Part shown: positions 1 to 5,821 of the stretch, in pieces
Numbering within the stretch: the first letter of the stretch is position 1
Layout: each line of letters starts with the position of its first letter
Assembly: GCA_018263405.1 (NCBI GenBank)
Contig: JAANXG010000028.1
Coordinates: 1 to 8,808 of the forward strand
Reading direction: 5' to 3'
Source: Gammaproteobacteria bacterium
Lineage (GTDB): Bacteria; Pseudomonadota; Gammaproteobacteria; Arenicellales; JAANXG01
Length of the DNA stretch: 8,808 bases
Made by a program: the position numbers and the translations under genes
Notes under the pieces: model-generated
What the model was told of the DNA's origin: nothing
Databases searched by the model: none
Seen by the model: the letters and a program-made list of their open reading frames with translations, nothing else

Positions 1-1147
1 AAACAGCCAGCCGGAAGCAAGGCCGCAACTTGACGCCGACCCAGTTGCCGGCCAGCGCCGCGACGATCCAGACCCAACCATGCAGGCTGGTAGAGGCGAC
101 TCCCGAGAAAAACGCGCCGATGTTGCAGCCATACGCCAGACGGGCGCCATAACCCAGAATCAGGCCCCCGATAATCGACGCCACCAGCGCGCGCGGCGGT
201 ATACGGACACTCGGTTTCAATCGACCCGCCAACATAGCCGCCAACATCGCGCCGATGATAATGCCGATGTTCATGACGGAAGTCGTATCGAATAACACGG
301 AGCCTGACAAGGCCCTTTGTTGAAACGCACCCGCCCAAAAGCTGCTGCTGGAGGGGTCCCACCCCAGCAATACAGCCGACTTGGCGCCCCACAGTGTCAA
401 CCCCCAGGTAATGGCCCAGGGATGACCGGCGATAAGTAGCGTGGCCCAGTTCAGGAAAACCAGCAAACCGGCGCCCAACAGCAGTGGCCAAGGGCCGCGC
501 ATCAAGTTTTGCATGGTAAAGCCATCCGGTGGCCACAAGGACCGGCTTGGGCTTCCCAAACGACGCAGCACCAGATACACCACGGCGAGAATCAGCAACT
601 GAAAAAGCACCGCTGGACCATAGCCCCACACCCGGCCAAGTGAAACGGCGTCGATTTCCGGCAGCTCCTTCCACCACGCCAAATCCAGACTACCCCAGAA
701 ACCGCCGATACAAAAAAACACCAGTGTCAAAATCATGCGAAGGTCACCACCCGCCGCCGTGTACAACGTACCCGAACCACAGCCACCGCCGAGCTGCATG
801 CCGATACCGAAGATAAACGCGCCCAGAAACATGGAGACACCCACCGGCGCCACTGCGCCGCTAACGCCATGACCGAACACTTCGCCGCCCGCCAGCACGG
901 GCGCAAACAAGACCGACGCCAGTGCCAGCATGGCTAGCTGAGCGTTGATACCGGAGACATCCTTGTGTAGAAAAAAATTTCGATATGCTCCGGTAAAGCC
1001 CAGCGCCGCATGATACAGCGTCAAACCGAGTACAATACCGATACCGGACAGCACTGCCTTGCCGGGTCCCGCGATCAGGGCCTGGGCAACCAAAACAAAA
1101 ACCACAGACGCAGCAACTACCCAGTATTTGTAGTATGGATTTGCCAA
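1..1147 (-). CDS. YeeE/YedE family sulfur-compound transporter, 3' end beyond window
   Basis: Polytopic inner-membrane protein of the YeeE/YedE (Sulf_transp) family, whose studied members import thiosulfate. The frame stays open from about 1147 to the left edge (382 codons), so the last residues are missing; the family is usually about 350-400 residues. Visible signatures are GGGCGSGTLY (Cys about residue 123) and YGCNIGAFFSG (Cys about 341), the paired Gly/Cys motifs of the two half-repeats, set among many hydrophobic helices. The first half-repeat region (GLTLYHAALGFTGAYRNFF) has no Cys. There is no ATG between the upstream in-frame TAA and the first conserved residues. The best start is TTG at 1147 (LANPYYKYW), with no clear Shine-Dalgarno. 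It lies 31 bp downstream of the DUF302 gene on the same strand, so co-transcription and perhaps translational coupling are likely. The family call is firm; thiosulfate as the substrate is an inference. Confidence 0.88.
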   Translation of the reverse strand, partial: MANPYYKYWVVAASVVFVLVAQALIAGPGKAVLSGIGIVLGLTLYHAALGFTGAYRNFFLHKDVSGINAQLAMLALASVLFAPVLAGGEVFGHGVSGAVAPVGVSMFLGAFIFGIGMQLGGGCGSGTLYTAAGGDLRMILTLVFFCIGGFWGSLDLAWWKELPEIDAVSLGRVWGYGPAVLFQLLILAVVYLVLRRLGSPSRSLWPPDGFTMQNLMRGPWPLLLGAGLLVFLNWATLLIAGHPWAITWGLTLWGAKSAVLLGWDPSSSSFWAGAFQQRALSGSVLFDTTSVMNIGIIIGAMLAAMLAGRLKPSVRIPPRALVASIIGGLILGYGARLAYGCNIGAFFSGVASTSLHGWVWIVAALAGNWVGVKLRPCFRLAV

Positions 1148-1178
1148 CGCTATGGCCGTCGATTAATATCGATGCCGA

Positions 1179-1652
1179 TTACTTTCCAGCTTCCGCGACG
1201 ATCCGCGCCACAACTCCATCCAGATCCTCGCCCAGCTTATCCAGGGCATCGACTTCGTAAGCACCGAATATGTGGCTCGGCAGTCGATACGTCAATTTAG
1301 CCGTACCATCGTCCTGTTCAGTAAGATATAGCCGCAGAGGCGCTTCGATGCCGGCCGCGACACTGGCCTCCAGCATGCGTACCGCAAAGCGTGGGTGGAA
1401 TATCATGATTACGCGATTCTTCGGGATCTCTTTATCCAATACCGCCTTGGCTCCGCAGTCGGCGCAAGCCCGGGCGACAATGCCCATCTTATTGGCCTGG
1501 ATAGCGCCAAGGAGTTTTTCCTGATACTCGGCAATCGGCGTATCGGTGTCGATGATCCGCATACCCGCGTAGGGCGTCGGGTTCTCTGCACGAACCGAAA
1601 GCGACAAGACGAACAGGGCGGCAACTCCGGTAATGGCGTAGGCAATGCGCAT
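1179..1652 (-). CDS. Secreted DUF302 protein with a CxxC pair
   Basis: Predicted 157-residue exported protein of the DUF302 family, which has no settled function. Residues 1-22 form a signal peptide (MRIAYAITGVAALFVLSLSV, then RA before ENP), so the mature protein should be periplasmic. The DUF302 core follows: an N-terminal strand and helix (about 28-60), a CADC segment with Cys63 and Cys66, then IMIFHPRFAVRMLEASVAAG and IEAPLRLYLTE. The reading frame extends to a TTG at 1658, but the ATG at 1652 is better: it has GGAG (complement of 1661-1664) eight bases upstream, whereas the TTG would be only two bases away. The stop is 31 bp before yeeE, which suggests a periplasmic partner for that transporter. 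The Cys pair could be redox-active, could bind sulfur, or could be structural; the sequence alone cannot decide. Confidence 0.85.
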   Translation of the reverse strand: MRIAYAITGVAALFVLSLSVRAENPTPYAGMRIIDTDTPIAEYQEKLLGAIQANKMGIVARACADCGAKAVLDKEIPKNRVIMIFHPRFAVRMLEASVAAGIEAPLRLYLTEQDDGTAKLTYRLPSHIFGAYEVDALDKLGEDLDGVVARIVAEAGK

Positions 1653-1678
1653 AAGCAATTCTCCGTTAGTTCAGTGAC

Positions 1679-1699
1679 GGTTCCGAAGTTAGTGGAACC
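1679..1699. repeat. Small inverted repeat GGTTCC-N9-GGAACC
   Basis: A perfect 6-bp inverted repeat (arms 1679-1684 and 1694-1699, nine-base spacer) lies 27-47 bp upstream of the DUF302 ATG. It would fall in the 5' leader or core promoter of the DUF302-yeeE unit, where it could be an operator half-site pair or an RNA hairpin. Arms this short can arise by chance. Confidence 0.35.
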
Positions 1700-1714
1700 A
1701 GCGGTGATAAATCA

Positions 1715-1745
1715 AATTTGCCGCGCACTACAGTAGAGGCAAATT
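1715..1745. promoter_or_regulatory. Candidate operator: AATTTGCC-N15-GGCAAATT
   Basis: A perfect 8-bp inverted repeat with arms at 1715-1722 and 1738-1745, centres 23 bp apart (about two helical turns), lies 63-93 bp upstream of the DUF302 start in the 154-bp gap after thiD. The spacing suits a dimeric regulator bound to one DNA face. No convincing -35/-10 pair was found next to it on the minus strand, so a regulatory role for the DUF302-yeeE pair is inferred from position and symmetry only. It is not shaped like an intrinsic terminator for thiD, because no T-run follows. Confidence 0.4.
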
Positions 1746-1806
1746 ACGCAAGTTCTCAAGCAGTTCGTGCAATGATAGCGATCGTGTGGGGGCAGGGTTG
1801 CCTTGC

Positions 1807-2601
1807 CTACTCGGTACGTATCGTATGGCCGTGATCCAGCGGGCCGTGTCCGGACCCGTAACCCGGGGCGCGCCGGATCGCTTCGTGAACGTAGTCGATG
1901 GCGCGCTCAACAGCGGCTCGCAATTCCTTGCCCTGGGCGATGCCGGTCGCCACCGCCGAGGCCAGGGTGCAACCCGTACCGTGTGTCTGGCCGGTATGGA
2001 TTCTGGGGTGTTCGAACGTCTCTTTACCGGCCGGCGTGAAGAGCAGATCGATCACGGTATCCCCGTCCGTGTGACCGCCTTTAAGCAGCACGGCGCCCGC
2101 GCCCAGCCACAGGATTTTTTCGGCGGCCGCGTGTCGGTTTTTCTCACTGTCGATCAATATGCCCGTAATCGCCTCCGCCTCCGGCAGGTTGGGCGTGACG
2201 ATAACGGATAAGGGCAGCAGGCGTTCTCGCAGCACCTCGACTGCCGCCTCGGAAAGCAGCCGGGCGCCGCCCTTGGCGAGCATCACCGGATCCGTCACCA
2301 CCGGGATTTCGGGAACGGACTCGAGGACATCGCAAACCGTCTCGATGACAGGGCCATCGTGCAGCATGCCAAGCTTAACGGCATCGGCTCCGATGTCCGC
2401 CAGCACGACTTCCATTTGCTTGCGGACAAACGCCGGATCCCCGGCAATCACTTCATACACGTCCCGGGTATCCTGCGCGGTCAGCGCGGTAATTGCCGTC
2501 GCGGCGTACCCGCCCAGCGCCGTCACCGTCTTGATATCCGCCTGTATACCCGCGCCGCCTCCCGAATCCGAGCCCGCGACGATCAATACCCGCCCATTCA
2601 C
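1807..2601 (-). CDS. thiD: Hydroxymethylpyrimidine/phosphomethylpyrimidine kinase
   Basis: Cytosolic ribokinase-fold kinase that phosphorylates HMP and then HMP-P, giving HMP-PP for thiamine phosphate synthesis. The 264-residue length is normal for ThiD. Motifs include LIVAGSDSGGGAGIQADIKT (6-25, substrate site), DPVM (104-107), VTPNLPEA (135-142), LLKGGH (172-177) and HTGQTHGTGC (202-211), with the catalytic Cys211 and anion-hole glycines. Translation starts at GTG 2601 (VNGRVLIV); an ATG four bases inside is out of frame and stops at once. The Shine-Dalgarno is weak. No other thiamine genes are in the window, and I see no TPP riboswitch in the 101-bp upstream gap. The upstream neighbour on the same strand is a CBS-domain gene with no obvious link. 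Confidence 0.95.
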   Translation of the reverse strand: MNGRVLIVAGSDSGGGAGIQADIKTVTALGGYAATAITALTAQDTRDVYEVIAGDPAFVRKQMEVVLADIGADAVKLGMLHDGPVIETVCDVLESVPEIPVVTDPVMLAKGGARLLSEAAVEVLRERLLPLSVIVTPNLPEAEAITGILIDSEKNRHAAAEKILWLGAGAVLLKGGHTDGDTVIDLLFTPAGKETFEHPRIHTGQTHGTGCTLASAVATGIAQGKELRAAVERAIDYVHEAIRRAPGYGSGHGPLDHGHTIRTE

Positions 2602-2702
2602 AACCGAAATAACCCGTTCACATTAACAGTCGGACAACAAACCGCACATCCCCCGTGAGCACAGCGCGCATGTCCGCGCGAATATCGACGGTGTCTCGGT
2701 AA

Positions 2703-3161
2703 TTACATCGGCAGAGGCTTAGAACCGATTTTTACCTGCTCTTTTAAGAACTCTACGTTGGCTTGAACAGCCTCCAGTTTTCGTGCTGTCAGGTCGCGAA
2801 TACTTAACACGCCTACAATGGCGTCATCGTCGATGACAAGCAAGTGCCGGATGTTATTTCCGCTCATCAAATCGATGGCATCGTCTATGCTCCGGTTCGG
2901 ATCAACCACGATCACCTTCCTAACCATACTGTTTTCAAGCGCCGTGGTCAGAAATTCCGCGCCTTCCCGGTGTAGCCCGTTCAGTACGTCTCGCTCGGTA
3001 AATATACCGGCGACCCCGTCGTCACCGCAAACAACCACCGCTCCAATTTTGTTCTCGGCCATTCCGGAGATAGCCGTCATGACATCATCGGAAACATTGC
3101 ATCTAATTACCCCGCCGGGGGCGGCCGCCGATTTCTGATTCAAGATCTCTGATATCAACAT
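2703..3161 (-). CDS. CBS-pair domain protein
   Basis: A 152-residue cytosolic protein made of two CBS domains in tandem (a Bateman module) and little else. The first repeat spans roughly residues 7-70 and ends in GIFTERDVL (52-60); the second spans about 78-128 and ends in GVLSIRDLTARKL (117-129). CBS pairs bind adenosyl ligands such as AMP, ATP or SAM and usually act as energy or ligand sensors, but stand-alone members rarely have a known partner. The short C-terminal tail (EAVQANVEFLKEQVKIGSKP) is probably helical. The start at ATG 3161 is supported by a strong GGAGGT Shine-Dalgarno (complement of 3171-3176), nine bases upstream. It is the first gene of the leftward group. The gene's role in the cell cannot be inferred from its neighbours. 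Confidence 0.9.
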   Translation of the reverse strand: MLISEILNQKSAAAPGGVIRCNVSDDVMTAISGMAENKIGAVVVCGDDGVAGIFTERDVLNGLHREGAEFLTTALENSMVRKVIVVDPNRSIDDAIDLMSGNNIRHLLVIDDDAIVGVLSIRDLTARKLEAVQANVEFLKEQVKIGSKPLPM

Positions 3162-3517
3162 AGTACGGTTACCTCCACTTAAACCTTAAACAACCATTGC
3201 AGCTAATCGCCCCAACTTACCGCTGGGCAGCGTTGCCGACGATTACGACTATACCGCGATCCTGCAAGGGGCACAGTCCATAAAACCAAAATTCCTTACT
3301 ATACACATACCAACCGAAGCTCATACCCACTCACCGGACCCCGGGTCCTTCAAACGAAAGAGAGTCCAGGCGCAACCCAATATAATTGGTTTTCCGGCGA
3401 TGTCTCTTGCCCGTGATCCAACCACCCGAGTTTACTGGTTCCTGGAGTGGACGCCACGAGGAGAAACGCCTATTGTCGCGCCTTTTGGCAATTATCCGTG
3501 TTCCAACAAGCCGCGTG
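3162..3517. other. Divergent intergenic region and eamA leader
   Basis: About 300-350 bp between the divergent CBS-domain and eamA genes, so it should hold promoters for both. Visible elements are the CBS gene's ribosome-binding site at its left end, a short inverted repeat GGACC-CCG-GGTCC at 3336-3348 without a T-run, and TATAAT at 3381-3386 on the plus strand. An AGGAG at 3459-3463 lies nine bases before an in-frame TTG at 3473. I found no further gene or RNA here. Confidence 0.5.
3381..3386 (+). promoter_or_regulatory. Possible -10 box for eamA
   Basis: A perfect TATAAT hexamer lies 132 bp upstream of the chosen eamA ATG. The region 17 bp upstream does not resemble TTGACA, so this would be a -10-only or activator-dependent promoter. 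If used, transcription would begin near 3393, which rules out the furthest-upstream in-frame TTG (3386) as a start. Confidence 0.35.
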
Positions 3518-4435
3518 ATGTCCTTCGAAGCGAATGAGATGACCCATGCCGAGTCCAGCGGACGAGCTTATGTGTTGCTCACTTTGACAACACTTTGCTG
3601 GGGCGCCAACGCGGTATTGGGCCGCATCGCCGTTGGTGAAATCTCACCCATGCTGCTGGTGTCGCTGCGGTGGCTGGGGGCTGTCTTGCTGATGCTGATC
3701 TTCGCCAACAGGAATGTGCGTCGGGACTGGAGAACGCTTCGCGATCACATTCCGTACGTAGCGGGCATGGGGGCACTGGGGTTTACCGCTTTCAATGCAC
3801 TTTTTTACATCGCGGCCCATTCCACCACCGCGGTTAATATCGGCATTATTCAGGGGTCGATGCCCGTGTTCGTGCTGATCGGCGCGTTCATCGCCTACCG
3901 TACTCCGATCACTGGACTGCAATCGGCGGGTGTGGCCGTCGCCATGATCGGAGTTGCCATTGTGGGCACCGGCGGCAGCCTGGAGCGGATTGCCGCGTTG
4001 ACCGTCAACCACGGCGATGTACTGATGATTATCGCGTGCACCCTATATGCCGGCTATGCCGTCGGCCTGCGCCGCAGGCCGGCGGTATCTTCCCTCGGAT
4101 TGTTCACCGTGATTGCGGGGGCCGCTTTTCTTGCATCCATTCCTCTCGCCACGGCCGAAGTGCTAATGGGAAAATTCCAATGGCCGACACAAACGGGCTG
4201 GATCGTCGTGGCTCTGGTGACTCTCTTTCCCTCCTTCCTGGCACAGATCTTCTTTATGAAAGGCGTCGCCTTGATCGGACCGAGCCGGGCCGGTGTATTC
4301 ATCAACCTGGTCCCTGTGTTCGCTTCCATCCTGGCGGTGGTTGTCCTCAGCGAAACCTTCGAGGGTTTTCATGCCCTGGCGTTGGGGCTGGTTCTGAGCG
4401 GCATCTGGCTCTCCGAGCGCGTCAGGCGAAGTTGA
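3518..4435 (+). CDS. EamA/DMT-family transporter
   Basis: Inner-membrane protein of the drug/metabolite transporter superfamily (two EamA repeats, about ten helices), which typically exports amino acids or other small metabolites; the substrate cannot be told from sequence. The first repeat begins at AYVLLTLTTLCWGANAVLGRIAVGEISP and ends around VAVAMIGVAIVGTGG. The second runs from HGDVLMIIACTLYAGYAVGL to VVVLSETFEGFHALALGLVLSGIWLSERVRRS, with the usual P-(V)-F-A and E-x-x-x-x-x-x-A-L-x-G pattern. Start choice is uncertain. The frame is open from TTG 3386; ATG 3518 and ATG 3539 (MTHAESSGRAYVLL) put the first helix near the N-terminus, as is usual, but neither has a good Shine-Dalgarno. TTG 3473 has AGGAG nine bases upstream and would add 15 residues to the start given here. 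It is divergent from the CBS gene and upstream of bolA. Confidence 0.9.
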   Translation: MSFEANEMTHAESSGRAYVLLTLTTLCWGANAVLGRIAVGEISPMLLVSLRWLGAVLLMLIFANRNVRRDWRTLRDHIPYVAGMGALGFTAFNALFYIAAHSTTAVNIGIIQGSMPVFVLIGAFIAYRTPITGLQSAGVAVAMIGVAIVGTGGSLERIAALTVNHGDVLMIIACTLYAGYAVGLRRRPAVSSLGLFTVIAGAAFLASIPLATAEVLMGKFQWPTQTGWIVVALVTLFPSFLAQIFFMKGVALIGPSRAGVFINLVPVFASILAVVVLSETFEGFHALALGLVLSGIWLSERVRRS

Positions 4436-4648
4436 CTACGTGGGAAAGGCAGGACAGGAAATGCCCGAAGGCGAAAGGTAAATAAACGCGGAAAACCAGC
4501 GTGGTGGATGAAGGGGTGTGGTGCAGCATCAGCGGATGATTAAATAACCAAAGCCCGTTTGCCAATCAGGCGATCCTCCGATACGAACCTTTCGGTGTGC
4601 TATGGTTGGCATTGACAATTGCAGTTGGAACCAGGAGCAAGGTGAATC

Positions 4649-4972
4649 ATGCCGATGCGGGCGCAACTCGAGAGAAAGCTGAGAAAGTCACTCAACCCCG
4701 TACATCTCGAGGTCATCAATGAAAGTCACATGCACAACGTGCCCGAGGGCTCGGAATCGCACTTCAAGGTCGTCATCGTTGCCGAAGCCTTCGAAAACCA
4801 GTCGCGCGTAGCCCGCCACCGCCTGGTCAACGATTCCGTGGCCGCGGAGCTCCAGGCAGGCATCCACGCGTTTTCCATCAACGCCATGACCCCACCAGAA
4901 TGGCTCGATAAGGGCGGCCGGGCCACCGAGTCACCCCCCTGCCTGGGTGGTTCCAAGGCTGAGCGGTTCTAG
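4649..4972 (+). CDS. bolA: BolA family protein
   Basis: Small cytosolic protein of the BolA family, which partners with monothiol glutaredoxins in handling iron-sulfur clusters and, in E. coli, affects morphology and stationary-phase gene expression. The 107 residues contain the core fold: RAQLERKLRKSLNPVHLEVINES (helix and strand, 4-26), SHFKVVIVAEAFENQSRVARHRLVND (37-62, the most conserved stretch), then AAELQAGIHAFSINAMTPPEW (65-85). His73 is in the position of the invariant C-terminal His. The tail after PPEW (86-107) is low in conservation and probably disordered. ATG 4649 is preceded by AGGAG (4633-4637) and AAGGTG (4639-4644). The stop codon lies in a small hairpin, directly before the palindromic element, and no separate terminator is seen. 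Confidence 0.93.
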   Translation: MPMRAQLERKLRKSLNPVHLEVINESHMHNVPEGSESHFKVVIVAEAFENQSRVARHRLVNDSVAAELQAGIHAFSINAMTPPEWLDKGGRATESPPCLGGSKAERF

Positions 4973-4989
4973 TGTACCCCGTCACTAGA
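4968..4989. repeat. Hairpin TCTAGTG-N8-CACTAGA at bolA stop
   Basis: A perfect 7-bp inverted repeat (4968-4974 and 4983-4989, eight-base loop) overlaps the bolA TAG stop codon and ends one base before the palindromic element's CTAG end. It contains two CTAG tetramers. There is no T-run after it, so it is not a classic intrinsic terminator. It may be part of the site into which the element inserted. Confidence 0.45.
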
Positions 4990-4990
4990 G

Positions 4991-5157
4991 CTAGGAGCCT
5001 GTCGGACTTAGGATGAATCTACTGCGGCGGCGGGAGATCGGCCCACTTTCCCGATTTATTTCGTTAAATAGCTGGCTATTCGCCTCAATAAATCGAAAAA
5101 TTGGTCTCGATTTCCCACCTACCTCGCTACGATCCCCTAAGTCCGACAGGCTCCTAG
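4991..5157. mobile_element. MITE-like palindromic element, copy 1 (complete)
   Basis: A 167-bp non-coding element (159 bp without the outer CTAG at each end). Its termini are perfect inverted repeats of 22 bp, 4991-5012 and 5136-5157, reading CTAG then GAGCCTGTCGGACTTAGG. Further perfect inverted repeats lie inside on the same centre (about 5073): CGATTTATT 5052-5060 with AATAAATCG 5087-5095, and AATAGC 5067-5072 with GCTATT 5075-5080. The stretches between are partly complementary, so the whole element could fold into one long imperfect hairpin. CTAG at both ends may be a 4-bp target duplication or part of the repeat. No transposase is encoded. It sits between bolA and hpt, 61 bp before the hpt start. 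An identical sequence begins at 8682. The parent transposon family cannot be named from here. Confidence 0.85.
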
Positions 5158-5218
5158 ATACTTCCAGCCCGAATGACAGTTACGGGTCAACAATGATTAT
5201 CTATCTCACGGGAGCAAA

Positions 5219-5791
5219 ATGAACAACAACGAGGGGCCGGAAGTCCTGATCGCCGAGGAGGACATCCGCAAGCGGGTGGCGGCTTTCGCCGACCAGATAT
5301 CCCGGGACTACGCCGGCAAAGGCAAACTGGTTCTGGTGGGTGTGCTGAAAGGCGCATTCATTCTGTTGGCGGACCTGTCCCGGCGGCTCACGATACCCCA
5401 CCGGGTGGAATTCATCGCTGTATCGAGCTATGGGAAGTCAAGCGTCTCCACCGGAGCGGTTCGTTTAATCATGGACCTTCGCGAAGATATAGATAACAAG
5501 CACGTGCTAATCGTCGAAGACATCGTCGATACGGGTCATACCCTTCACTATCTCTTGTCGTTGCTAAAGGCCAGAAGTCCCGCCTCCCTGCGAACCTGCG
5601 CTCTGGTGCGCAAGAGCGAGCGAGCGCAGATAGACGTCAGTATCGACTATCTGGGCTTCGATGTACCGGACGTATGGGTGGTCGGCTACGGGCTGGACTA
5701 TGCCGAACAATATCGCACCTTGCCTTATATCGGAATTTTGCACCCGCGGGAGGAGGCGAAACACACACCCACGCCGGGGGACGGCTGCTGA
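5219..5791 (+). CDS. hpt: Hypoxanthine-guanine phosphoribosyltransferase
   Basis: Type I phosphoribosyltransferase of purine salvage: hypoxanthine or guanine plus PRPP gives IMP or GMP, in the cytosol. The 190-residue length fits bacterial Hpt. Key segments are LVLVGVLKGAFILLADLSRRL (37-57, PPi loop), VEFIAVSSYGKS (63-74, flexible-loop region), VLIVEDIVDTGHTLHYL (96-112, the PRPP-binding loop with its acidic pair Glu100/Asp101) and DVWVVGYGLDYAEQYRTLPYIG (151-172, base-binding end). Start ATG 5219 has GGGAG four bases upstream. The tail KHTPTPGDGC is not part of the domain. The stop is 30 bp before the glycerate kinase start on the same strand, so the two are probably co-transcribed. The 61-bp gap to the palindromic element leaves little room for a promoter, and I see no good -35/-10 pair there. 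Exact base preference is not proven by sequence. Confidence 0.94.
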   Translation: MNNNEGPEVLIAEEDIRKRVAAFADQISRDYAGKGKLVLVGVLKGAFILLADLSRRLTIPHRVEFIAVSSYGKSSVSTGAVRLIMDLREDIDNKHVLIVEDIVDTGHTLHYLLSLLKARSPASLRTCALVRKSERAQIDVSIDYLGFDVPDVWVVGYGLDYAEQYRTLPYIGILHPREEAKHTPTPGDGC

Positions 5792-5821
5792 GCATTCGCG
5801 GATAGCTCCCGGGCGCATACC

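Noticed and set aside
80..816. Plus-strand open frames across the first kilobase
   Set aside because: They are the complement of the uninterrupted YeeE/YedE frame, rich in Arg/Pro/Gln and without domain features.
2602..2702. Possible TPP riboswitch upstream of thiD
   Set aside because: The conserved TPP-aptamer segments (CTGAGA and the later ACCTGATC-type motif) are absent on the minus strand and the gap is only 101 bp.
4612..4617. TTGACA just upstream of bolA as a -35 box
   Set aside because: The bases 16-18 positions downstream (around GAGCAA) do not resemble a -10 box and coincide with the ribosome-binding site.
5013..5222. A 69-codon open frame starting inside the palindromic element
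   Set aside because: It is mostly the inverted-repeat sequence itself, resembles no transposase I know, has no ribosome-binding site and overlaps the hpt start.
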